64,000 nucleotides of DNA, from contig CM075764.1 in NCBI GenBank assembly GCA_037974665.1, forward strand, positions 76,152,325-76,216,324, in the 5' to 3' direction. This stretch comes from Ehretia macrophylla. Its lineage: Eukaryota; Streptophyta; Magnoliopsida; Boraginales; Ehretiaceae. The notes below the pieces were generated by a model, which saw nothing but the letters and a program-made list of their open reading frames with translations, did not search any database and was not told where the DNA came from. Position numbers and translations under genes: made by a program. This document shows positions 36,176 to 48,000 of the stretch, piece by piece. Each line of letters opens with the position of its first letter. Within the stretch, counting starts at the first letter, position 1.

Positions 36176-37055
36176 CATTTGGGTCGAGTCGATATAGGTT
36201 CAGTTTAGTCTAATACATAAAAATTCAGGCTTAGTCTAGATCAATTAAAAATGGGTTCGACTCGACCCAACTCACTACATATAAGTGGGCCGAACTAGGT
36301 CATATTTTTTAACCCAACCCATTTGTGTCCAAGCCCGCTCAGTTCAACCCATAAGCTCAGCCCAGTCCAGCCCAACTCAAACCCAGTTCGAGCCCAACTC
36401 AGCCCATAAGCTCATATGTTTAGAATCATTTTGCTTACTTTGAAGAACATGTGTATGTAATTTGTAACTATTGTGAATGTAAATATATATTTCATCGTTA
36501 ATTTGAAATTAGAATGCTTGTAAGATATCTTGTATCTCAACACTCAAATGTTCCAAACTATTTCAATCTTCAACTACTGTCATCACCACCACCAGCTGGC
36601 TCAGCACCCATACAAGGAGCATAATAAAATGGAGAACTTCTCCACCAACTTTCTTCAAGCATTTATGTAATGTTTTTTTTTTATGTTAATTAGTAACGTA
36701 TCCGTGTCTCGTGAACTTTTGATTTATTAAATAATATTTTATCATTTATATTAATATTATCAATTAACTTATGTATTGTTAATCGTTAAATTATTTTTTT
36801 TGTAAAAAAGGTTAAGTTTAAGTTTTTTTCATTATTAAAATTCAGAATACACTAATCACAAAAAAAAGATGGGTTGGTTCAACCCAGCTCGCGACTCGTG
36901 ATAGTGGGTTCGTGGGTCAAACTGAGTCCTATATTTCAAGAATTAAGCCCAATCCAACTCAACCTACTAAACATATATGCCGAGTCGAATTTATTTTTCT
37001 TAATCCATAATTCGACTAGACCGTGCCGGATTGATCTATTTACCAGCTCTAGCAT
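36176..37055 (+). repeat. dispersed repeat copy B, possibly hAT-derived
   Basis: Direct-orientation relative of 25380-26440: GGGTTCGACTCGACCCAAC, GTAATTTGTAACTATTGT, CACCACCACCAG and GGAGAACTTCTCCAC occur in the same order. It continues to TTGATCTATTTACCAGCTCT at 37031-37050, which looks like a hAT terminal repeat. No intact ORF. Confidence 0.6.
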
Positions 37056-37305
37056 GTGGTATGATGGTGAGCTGATTTGGTTTTGTGCTTAATGGGATAA
37101 GTGGTGTATGCCGTGAGTCAAAGCCGAAAGAAAGACAAGAAATTGCTGCAAGTGTTAACCAAAGTTTAATGCATTAACAATGATAAAAAAATGAAAAGAT
37201 ACTAAAAAAAAGCTAAAATAGTCAAATATCTAATGGACACAAATTTTTGCCAAGGCTTTTGGCCTGGGTCAAAAGTGGGTCCAGCTCCAATTTATTATAT
37301 ATATT

Positions 37306-38440
37306 GGGTATTTTTTATATGCATCATTTCTATATTAATAAGTGAGATTAAGTCTCCAAACTTTTTAAAAAGTGAGAGTGAGACCTTTTCTATCACCAAT
37401 CCCTTACATTTTCTGTTAAATGCAGTGGAAATCCCTATTATGCCCTTGCCATATTTTATTCCTATTCATTTTACCTTTTAACCTTTTCCGTTACCTTTAC
37501 TCTTTTTTTTTTTTTTGTGAACATGGAAGGCTTGGTTGATATAAGCAAGAAGCTTTTACTGATTGCAAGAAAGGAGTAGCCAGTACATCAATATGTTTTT
37601 GCAATAAACTGTTGCAGATTGCAGTGTCATAATCCAGGTTGTAACTCAATCAAATATCAGATAATTCACCATTGGCATATGTTCATCGACAGCAGCACAA
37701 GCAAACTTATCAAATACCCCACTCTATTCATATACATATTCATATACATATTGATATACACATACATATCAATGTGAGAAATGTATACGCATACAGATAC
37801 GCAATACTTCATTACAATGAAAAATAATTGGTTGTTTACCAAAAGTCACCTGAAGGGTCAATTTATCATCGAATTTTATAACCAAAAGAAAAAAAAAAAA
37901 ACAAAAAATAGATTGAATCAATTTTATACAAAACTAATTCATCAACTGCAAAATCTCTAAGAAAACTTGTTCTTCTAATTCAATTGAGATACTAGTAATA
38001 ATCATCTGAAGATAAAAATTGATGGATTATGCAGATTAACTCACCTGATCAAATTAAATCTTTTCCGGTAAAAAAATAAAGAAAAAAATAGAGAAATGAG
38101 AATTTTGGGTTTCTTTTGAGGTTGTTTATGTATCCACCTGATATATATTTTGTGTGTCTGTATGTAATATATAAATGGAAATAATGAAGAAAGCAAATAG
38201 AGTGAGAACACCGATGGTGTTAAGAATGAAGGAAGAAAAAGACAGAAGATAAGAAAGAGAAAGTAAAGGTAAGGGAAAAGGTTAGGAATGATGGAAGATG
38301 AGGGCAAAAATGGGATGTTAAATGGATAGCTAGGGTAGAATAGGGATTTACGTGGCATTTAACAAAAAATGTAACAGGAAGGGGTCTTAGATCAAAAATC
38401 ACATGATGTAAACATTAGGGTTACTAACTGGATTTAACCC
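37306..38440. mobile_element. long-TIR non-autonomous element, Mutator-like
   Basis: An inverted pair of about 125 bases is clear between 37382-37505 and 38258-38392. Shared words (second arm reversed) are CTGTTAAATGC, AAATCCCTATT and TTACCTTTACT. Weaker similarity extends out to GGGTA (37306) and TAACCC (38440). The interior has no gene; the frame at 38041-38358 on the - strand is low-complexity. No target duplication was found. Confidence 0.6.
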
Positions 38441-38481
38441 AAAAACAAAAAAATATCCATATACAAAAACTCAAAATTATC

Positions 38482-38581
38482 CCGCTTGCACTTAGAGAAG
38501 ATATAGTCAAATTAAAAAATCAATATAATAAAATTCTCTATAATAATTTAAACTTTTAAATGAAATAATAATTTAATAATT
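38482..38581 (+). mobile_element. TRIM-like LTR fragment, old copy
   Basis: Diverged relative of 46023-46120: CCCGC.TGCAC, a variable stretch, then TTTAAACTTTTA and TAATTTAATA in the same order. Likely the 3' end of the same small LTR family found in the PP2C intron. Confidence 0.5.
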
Positions 38582-38730
38582 ACTACTCTCTGTAGATGTT
38601 GCTGATAAAAGTTTCCGTAAACCTCTGAACAACTCAGCTTTACTCGTATGAGAAGTCTCTCATTGACAACTCATTTTAGCCCCTGCTTTCTGTGTAGCAT
38701 GAATATAAGAGCAAAAAGAAAGGGTACATG

Positions 38731-38739
38731 TGCGCGCGC

Positions 38740-38788
<49 letters not shown>

Positions 38789-38800
38789 CGAGAGAGAGAG
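38731..38800 (+). repeat. compound (GC)n(GT)n(GA)n microsatellite
   Basis: TGCGCGCGCGTGTGTG followed by about 26 GA units with two GC interruptions, a short way beyond the 3' end of the PP2C gene. Confidence 0.95.
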
Positions 38801-39027
38801 GAAAAAGTACACTACATTGAAGTATACACATAAACAATGATCATTTTTAGACGTTGGTCATCGATGTCAAACCTGGGTTAAATCACCTGTACAATCTTCA
38901 ATGGCTATATCACAACCCTGTAACATTAATATGGCAACAAACAAGAAGGGAAAGAAATATGCCAGTAATTCATATATGATTGCGGACTGAAATTTCTGAA
39001 TGAAGATACAACAGGTAACTGCAGCCG

Positions 39028-42000
39028 CTAACGTGATTCACCCTCTACTGGTTTCGAATCTGTGACTGCGTCCTCAGAGGTGCAGGACTTTTCATCCATT
39101 GATGTACCTGAGGGGATGGGTTTCTTAAATTGCACCAAGATCATCGTCATGTTGTCACATCCCTCGCCTCCAGCAGTAGACGGGGCGAGACACCTGTCGA
39201 GTACTCTTTCACACACCACAGAGAGCTTGCTCTCCTGCACAAGAAATGTGAGAAGTCAAAAAGGAAATTCAGGTGAGCTATGATCCACAAACAAGAGCAT
39301 ACATGAAGTTCAAACAGATAACATTAAATTCAGATGTCAAAATACCAGCTTTTTTAAACATACCTTTTTTCTTTTTTGGTCTAAGCTTTTTAAACAAAAT
39401 AAAATACATGCGAAAACGAACCGCCGGTAATATCAAGTTGGATAAGCCCCGACGGGAATTCTTTATATGCAAGTTCATAGAAAATTTTACTGTTAACAGC
39501 ACCACAAAGGAAGAATCTGATTAATACCGCTATCTCATTAATTGCAGAACCTTGTTAAACCAGCAAGTTTTCGGTAAACAGGACTGTAAAAACTATCGTT
39601 TTAAGTTATAAGATTCATAGAATTGCAGTCACAAGAAGTTCCTATGAAAGCTGTTCAATGTATAGCTGCGCATTCTGGTCAATCGATTCATTATCTTCAT
39701 CATGCACTTGGCAAAGTCCCTTAAATCTGTACTACTTTGCTAGAATGTTGACCTATAAATTATTCTACTAACCAAACCAAACTAGGTCTTATCCACTAGG
39801 CGGAGTCGGCACTCCTATAAGAGTCGAGTTGTCTCCTGTTGGCTATAAAATATTTTATTAAAGAAAATAAATCAATTCATATACATCAATAAGTACACTG
39901 ATTACTGCACTGAGATTAACATATAATGAACCAAACATTGGAACACAAATTTTCCTTTTCTATATCCGTCCTTGGCAAAGAAGATGATGAAGAAGTAAAA
40001 TCGAAAAAAGTCCAAGACAACAAATGAATAAAATATAGAAATAACAAGCATAATGCAAGAGCAAAGACAAAATTAACTTGAGAAATAACTCATCTCTCAA
40101 AGGTAAATCTATCTGCAAACTTGCTGGACCTAGGGCCTCACCCTTTATGCATTTCATTGCACCAAGACACTAAAAACTATTGATGTTTCTGAAAATGGAA
40201 ACTGTATATTGATGGGACCAATTTACATCCATAAAAGGCGGAAGCATAATACAAGCATCATCTATCATTATGTACGAGCAAAACCAGACTTAAATGCTTT
40301 TACAGTTCGAATAATAATGACTTTCTCATTTCATAATGGTTATCTCGCGATAAATCAGATTATCTTGTTTTAAAACATTATTGACATTAGGTTTCGCTGC
40401 TGCATAACAAAACAGATCTCGACTTAAACAACAATCAATTTTGTATTCTGCCGATTCCACCACTTGAACCTGACAGACTGCCAGCCAATCCCTTCATCAG
40501 GTCATTACTCTGTAAGGATTTAGTAATCATGGGAAAATTTACCACCTTGGTGAGCCAAAATATCAAATTTTCTTGTTTGTCAGCCAGAATAATAGTTCTG
40601 GCACCATCCAAATTGCACACTGGAGTATATTCTTTTTACAGAACAAAATTAGGGGCAGTAAAGCAGGAGCAAATAAGAGATTACAAAATTTGGTATTAGA
40701 AATATGAAACTTTGCCAAAAAGAACGAACCCATAATGCCATGATATGCTTTGGTGCTGCCCAAGCATCACAATGCCTACATAACTTACAGAGCGGGGATG
40801 CTTTCTTCATTATATCCAACAATGTTCCTTCATGTATTTTCTCTTTAGCAGTTTGCAAGTTAAGGCCCTTAACTAGTTATTCCTTTCACAAGAACTAATG
40901 AATCCGGAAAGCACTTTATTAGTATACAGACAGTTATACTGCAGTTTAGTCACAAGAATGCTCAATGTGATGCATCAAACTTACCGAGCTCAGCTGCTCA
41001 TGTATAAAATCTACTAGCTGCTGGCTGGACATGCAGTCCCTGGGAAAAATTTAACATGGGTCAGTCGCACAATATTATCACATTGTGGTCTGTGATCTAG
41101 ACTTCACACTGGATAGCATGACAAAGGTTACATTAGAAAATTGAGGGAACATCTCTCTTTCTAGATTCAGGCTTCTCAGAAATATACAGATGCCTATTTT
41201 TTAAAAGTGAATCAATTCTATATAGTTGTCCAACATGGGGTTGAGTGACACATATAATGTGATTGACAAATCCCCACCCAAAAGCAAAAAATACATATGC
41301 CTATAAATCAGGCAGCATGATGCAGAGACTACCCGTAGTGAGATTTGGGCAGCTAGTTTACAGCAAAGAGATATCACACGTAAATCTGGACAGAGAGAAT
41401 TGGTCACAGAGAAAGCAAGCATTTCTAGCAACAACTAATAAAATGCAGATCTAGAGCAATGATATAATATTAGTGTGTATATATATATAAAGACATAAAT
41501 AGATAAATTCATTGATCGATCGTTCCTGAAGCTGGACTGATGAAGACAAGAGGTAAGCTCCAAAAAGTCTGCATAATCAATTGTTCAGTTCTTCAAACAA
41601 TCAAAAAACAAAACCAACCACATTTTATTGCAGAGGTTGAAAGTAGGCCATAAAGTGCAGGCTACAAGGCACTAGTATGTAACTCAAACTTTGTCAAAAT
41701 CAATCATTTGTCATGTATTAATAGTTATGAAATAACAATTTCAGAATCTTTTGTAGAAACCTGCTGAACCAATCAAGAGGACCAAAATAAACAAATTATT
41801 AGTATGAATCATAGCTCATGCTTAAAATTCAGTTGCAGTAGGCTTGCACAAATAATAATTTTCAAGAAAATTATATTTCTAGCCCAAAGATCGCAAAATA
41901 TATTTCAGCCAAAATCTATAAACACTAAGCAAAGGATACTAATGACGACAAGAAATTACTAAAATTTCATGACCAACTAGTTTTATATGGGCCATCACAA

Positions 42001-45000
42001 CCCGAACTGCAGCAAATTTTTTTCCTTAGAATTTCATTACATGTCCACTTCCCAATACTCTTAAGGGTTTCAATGAAGATTCATTATTTTTCTTGATCGA
42101 GGAATGTAGATTCATTTCAATGTCATGAATCTAAAATAGTGGAACCAGAAAGAAATTGAGGATGCATACATACCAAATGCCATCACAGGCTAGGACAATA
42201 AAATCATCATCATCACATAGCTCAACCTGATAAAGGAGAAAATAAATAAATAAATAAGAACTAAAAATTCCAAATTAAGATTTCAAAAGTGAATGAAAAA
42301 AAATCTGAGAATTCAATGAACAAGAGTGTTGCAGCATAATCAGCAGAACAGTGCAAACTTAGTAACCGATATGCTTATCCTCAAAACATTCATAATTTTA
42401 CAGTTGGCTCCTTGGTAAATTTCTTGCTTAAAAGGAGTGTAGCTGGGTGATTGTTCTTTTCTTTTTCCTTTTCAGATAAGTAGTGCAAAGTATCACAAGG
42501 AAAAAGGGGGTGCAATTCATGTACAAAAAGCTAGATAGGTCCCCCAATACAAATATTAGAACTGGAAAAGTGGATCAATAAATCCAGCCCTTTAGCTCTC
42601 CCACACCACAAAACCAGTTCCCCAGGAAAGTAAATACCTATACACTGGCCTCTATATATTGCCCTAAAGTATCCTGTTTCTCGTAAACCATCACCTACAT
42701 GATGCTTAGTGATACTGTTAATCACAGCTTGCACCTCGTCGCTAACTTTTGCCCCAGGCCCTGTAGTTGGGCTTTTAATGGTAGAGTAGCATTAGATGGT
42801 ATGGCCCCAGTTTCTTGCCTTCTTTGTTGTCAGGTCTCCATGCCAAAAGGTACTACATGTTTGTATGTGCCTATTGTGTTCATTAAAGCTGACAGCGGCT
42901 GAGGGAGATATATTCTGGTGCCTTCCCTCCCTCATCCTCATCAATCTCTTGTTCCTAAATGTCCTCCCTCACTCACTCATGATCAATCAATTTCTTAACC
43001 CTAAATGTAGTACCGTAAGCATAGAATAGCCTCATCACACTGTAACAAATCCAAGTTTACATAACAGTTTTAGAAAATGTTCCAGTATAAGTCCATTTCT
43101 TGAAAGAGTTTCCTCCCTCGTGATCAATCAATTTCTCAACGCTAAATGTATTACCACAAGCGGAGAATAACTTCACGACACTTTTACATTTCCAATTTTA
43201 CATCAAAGTTTGTAGAAAAAAGTTTCATTATAAATCCATTTCTAGAAAGAGTTTAATCCTAGGCTTCAAATTCCAAACTCTAAACACGGTAGGGTACTTT
43301 TTTCAGTTGTTGATAAAGATAAAGAAAGAAAAAGAAATCTATTAGCAACTTCCCAGAAAAAATTTGTCGAAAACTCCAGCAGATTCAGAAAACAATCTCA
43401 AAATTCATTTAGCCTAGTCTCAGTAGCAATTAACACAATATCCATAATCCAGGTCAATCTTTGATGTGATAGTGTCTAATACTACTTCCGTAACACCTAA
43501 TGTAAATTGGAAGAGTAATCTATACAAGAATAATCTATCGAACCTACGATGGTATCTAATAGCAATACACAAAGAATTGCCATAAATGAGGTCAGTCTCT
43601 GATGTGATAGTGTCTAATATTATAGCTTCTCCTAATGCCTAACGTGATACAAGAGTTTTTGAAGGCCAGAGAAACTATTTCTTTCCTAACCCTTGACCCT
43701 TCCCTCCCCACCCGCAGTATGTCAAATGCTTTCACTAAACCGCACTCCTGCTATCCAATAAAATTGTCCTATGGTTAGTTATTGCCTCTGGGCCCCACCT
43801 ATAGCAGATGAGGAAGTTAGATGACCGGTTTCAGGATGAAGCTTGATTGAGTAGGATTCAATTACAACTTGTTTTTCCATTTGGATTACAGAAATTAACA
43901 TAACCAATGACGCTGATTACACATAGCAGAAAGAAAAATAAGATACTTACTGTATTTATATCAGGATTTGCAGTTACAATTTGCTTTTCAACGGGCAAGA
44001 ACTTGTTCTGCTTGAATTCCATGTCACCTGCAACATTAAAACTGGTTAAAGCATCAGGAACCACAATATTGTCCCTCCATAATCCACATCCATGTGTGTA
44101 CCATACACCCAAACCAGACAAAGTGCTCATGTGTAATTGAATCTAGCCATCTCTTGCATCAACTAAGTCATAAGTCCCTTAGTGTTCAAGGGGCGGGGCA
44201 AGGAAAGTGTAATATGGATAGAGGTCTAGTACCTATAGCCCTCGCCAGATTTAGACTGCCATTAACACGTCCTGCGTGGATAAAACCACCAGCTTTCAAA
44301 ATCCTCTCCCTCTCAACTTCAAGGTCAGGCTTGTGGTCCCTCGAGAGATTGTATGCCTGCATATAGAGTGCCATACCAATGTCTATTAATTATTCATGTC
44401 AAAAACAATAATGTCCAGCATACCATAGATCCAAAAGTACCTATTCTGTATCCAAAGATTTCTCAATACCATAGCCAACAATCTACCAGCTAAATGCTGT
44501 GATATTAATTGCCATGACACTTGACAAAGCAAGTTTGGCCATGTACAATATCTATTTAAGAACACACTTTCTTTTCAAAACAAATGCATAAAAGAAAAGA
44601 GGATATGCTTGAATCGTATATTACCTGGCCCTTCCTAGATATGACACATCGAGAATCACCCGCATTCGCAACAATGAGTTGGTTGCCTCTCATAAGTGCA
44701 ACACAAGCAGTGCTCCCAGAAGTTGGTCCAGCAAAATCAGAATGAGGCCCCTAATAAAGGTAAGAACACATAGTAAGTTATGTTCCAAGCAAGCAACAGT
44801 AATAATAATCATTTGGAGCATGTCTAAAGGCATGTAACAGAGCCATCAAGGGTATACAACATAGGAAATTAACTTCAATTAGGTGATCATTTATTGTTTG
44901 CCTATTGAAAGGTACACTTCCATATGCTAAAAGATGAATTAGGAAACCAGTACAATCAAGACTCGGGTGCTTATTTAACATCATTTGACAATATAATCCA

Positions 45001-48000
45001 AAGCCTATTGAATTAAAGAAAATACTGACCAACTCTGGGATGTTTAGAACAAACTCATATGGGCTCAAGAAAGAATATTTTATGTGTTCAAATCCCCCAG
45101 AACATGAATAATTATGTTTTGGAACAAAAAACTAGAAAGGTTTTACAGAAACTGTCTTCAAACTAATACATTTCCAATCTGTCAAAAAAAGAGTAAAAAT
45201 GGACATAAACATAGAAGCTCATAAAAAATAAAAAAATAAATAAATAAAACAGATTTGAAAGAAAATAAAACCATGACAATCATCAGTTGAACTATCATCA
45301 TTGATGCATGATTAAAGCAAAGAATGATCCTTGCAGTGTGATATCACAATACTATTCTTGCTAATAAATTCCACAATATCAACCACTGGCGGTGAAATAT
45401 AGCATTCCAAAGGGACAAATAAGAGGCCACATATCATCAAATATAATACTATAAAATGGACAGTGGAAGCCACTAAAATCATTTCACACTTTCAGCTATT
45501 CCTTTTTGTAAGCAAGTACCTCCTCAAAAGCCCACTCATCATGTTGGTCACTTCCCTCGCCACTTTTTGGAGACCATATCAAACCCTCAATCATACCAGT
45601 GAACTTGTTTATTTTATCTCCCAGGACTGCTAATTCTCTCCACCCTCTCTGACCACGCATCATCTCATCCATTCTGCACCAAGAAATAGACAACATGTTC
45701 AACCAACTTCAAATTAATTGACCCCAAAAATAAATAAATTCCTTCAAATTAAATGAGGACAGCAAATAATCAACAGAAAGATAGGCAAACTTTGTAAGTG
45801 AAGTCTACAGTATCTTTTCCCAATGAATTACTAGAGTAATTGATGGTAAAACAAATACAAGTAGACAGTTCTGTTGAAGACAACAAATAAATATATTAAA
45901 CCCCTCTCTAATAAGTGGTAATTTAATATGCTATCAGAACCAAGGTTACCGAAAGATTTTGGGTTCAAGTCTTGCTACCATCCATTTAAAAACAAAAAGA
46001 TATGTGCAAGGCTCAAAAGGAATCCCGCCTGCACGTGAGAAGGCGTGTTGAAGACAACAAATAAATAGAATAAACCACTTTCTAATAGTTTAAACTTTTA
46101 GATGAAGTGGTAATGTAATATGTTTATCACATGACATCATGGAAATCCAAAATCAATCAAGTCCAAACTGGCGTTCAATTTCCAGAAAATGCCTTGCATA
46201 GCTTGACTGTTTTCAAGAGCAAAATCAAGGTAAGGTGCATCTGAGATCATCTTTTAGAGAAGTAATGCATCTCAAATCATTTTTTTAGAGAAGTAACGCA
46301 TCTGAGATCATTAGAGCAATCGGTAGGGCTATGTTCAAGATATCAGTTGAACTCCACATGCCCGAGAATATAACCATTATCACTTTTTTTTTTTGTGATA
46401 ACTTATAGCTAGTCTCTTGGAACCCTTAGGGAGATTCCCTTACACCTCTCGCCTATTGAAGTTCTATTAAAAAAAAAAAAATATGACCTTAAGTTGAGAG
46501 AGCAAAAACCAAGCAAATTCCATGGCGGTGCTGCTACTAAGTCCTAACAAAGGTGAACTCAAAGAAGACTTAGCTGTGCCCTGTGTCCAGGAACTCTATA
46601 GAGGTCATTGTTTTTCAGTAGTAGTGAGTACACACAGCTTATGAGGTGTGTGTGACGTGCGCACACCCAACATGTGTGTGTATATATGGTGCAAAAAACG
46701 GTGCTTCTAGTAGCTCTCAAGCTTATAGCCTACTAACAACAAAGATTCAGTTTTCATATAAGGATCTGTAATTGTTTGTCTAATCTTAAATCAAAATGAA
46801 CAAAGCTTATACCAGTTGTAATTTCATAAAAGAAAGAAATAAATATTTGGACTTCTACTTCTTTTACCACTCTATCTTAACTTATAAAATTCTCCAAAAG
46901 TATTATTATCAAATATTTTCTGGAAACAATGGAAAAAGGGTCAGCACTTGTCCTCTCCTCTTCCCAGTTTTAGGTGAAGCAAAAGATGAATACGCAACGC
47001 AAGAAAAACTTATTGGAAAAGGGTCAAACTATCCAAAGTTTGAGCCAATAACCTGAAAAAGGCTTTCTGAACTGAAGTTCCTATGTCCCCCGACGAATAG
47101 GCTTCCTGCTTGAGCACTTGTTGATGAAGGTACTTGGCACAGAATTTCGCAACCACCTTACCTGCAGTGCTTGGAGGAATGACAAAAGTATTAGTTATTG
47201 GAAGCAGTATTTGACCATCTTGTATCTATGCTCACAATAACAAGCCACCAGAGTTGTTTATAATTTATATGATATGACTTAGTTCAAAGTCTAATATTTT
47301 GCATGTTGCATAATATGGAGTATTATATTGAGTTTATTGAACTGATTCACCAGCAGATGATTTGTCAATGCACAATACTTTAGTATAGACTCAGCAGGGA
47401 CAGGAAATAATATATTGATGCAGGCAACTTTGATTCTTAAGCAGACTATCAAAACAAAGCAGCTAAGAAGCCAACAGAATGGTAAAACAGAAACAGCAGG
47501 TAATGAGACAAACAAGGTTAGAATGGTGGAAGAGGGGGAGGAGGACTTCAGAAATTCTTATTCTAGATTGATGGGTCAGTAAATAGGATAACCAACTTTT
47601 GCTGCTTTTATTAGAAAATTTAGCAGGTTAGAACCATTTTCTTTTCTTCCTTTTTTTTTTTTTTTTGCGTGTGTGTGTGTGTGGGTAGGCGGGGGATTCT
47701 ACATCTTGAAACCAACACAATTTTGAGCTGCTTTATGATAATGACAATCATTTAATGTTCAGGCTGACTACAGGTAAATGAATTGCATCCTTCTTCTCAG
47801 CTAGAAGGACAAAGATTTACAACGAAGCTACTTGACACTTTTTCTTCTCGACCTGAAAGGACAATTTTTTCTTCAAGCTATTAAACAAAGACGATCTCTC
47901 CCCCTTACAAAAGTAGGAAAAAAGAATCCTGTAGAAAAATTCTAAAAAAAATTAAAGAAGACGAGGGAAAAGGGACCAATTTTCGGGCATAGATTATTTT

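Noticed and set aside
38041-38402. Leu/Phe-rich frames on the - strand
   Set aside because: They fall inside the inverted-repeat element and show composition-driven hydrophobic sequence only.
38648-38833. Frame with an Arg-Glu repeat
   Set aside because: It is the GA microsatellite in translation.
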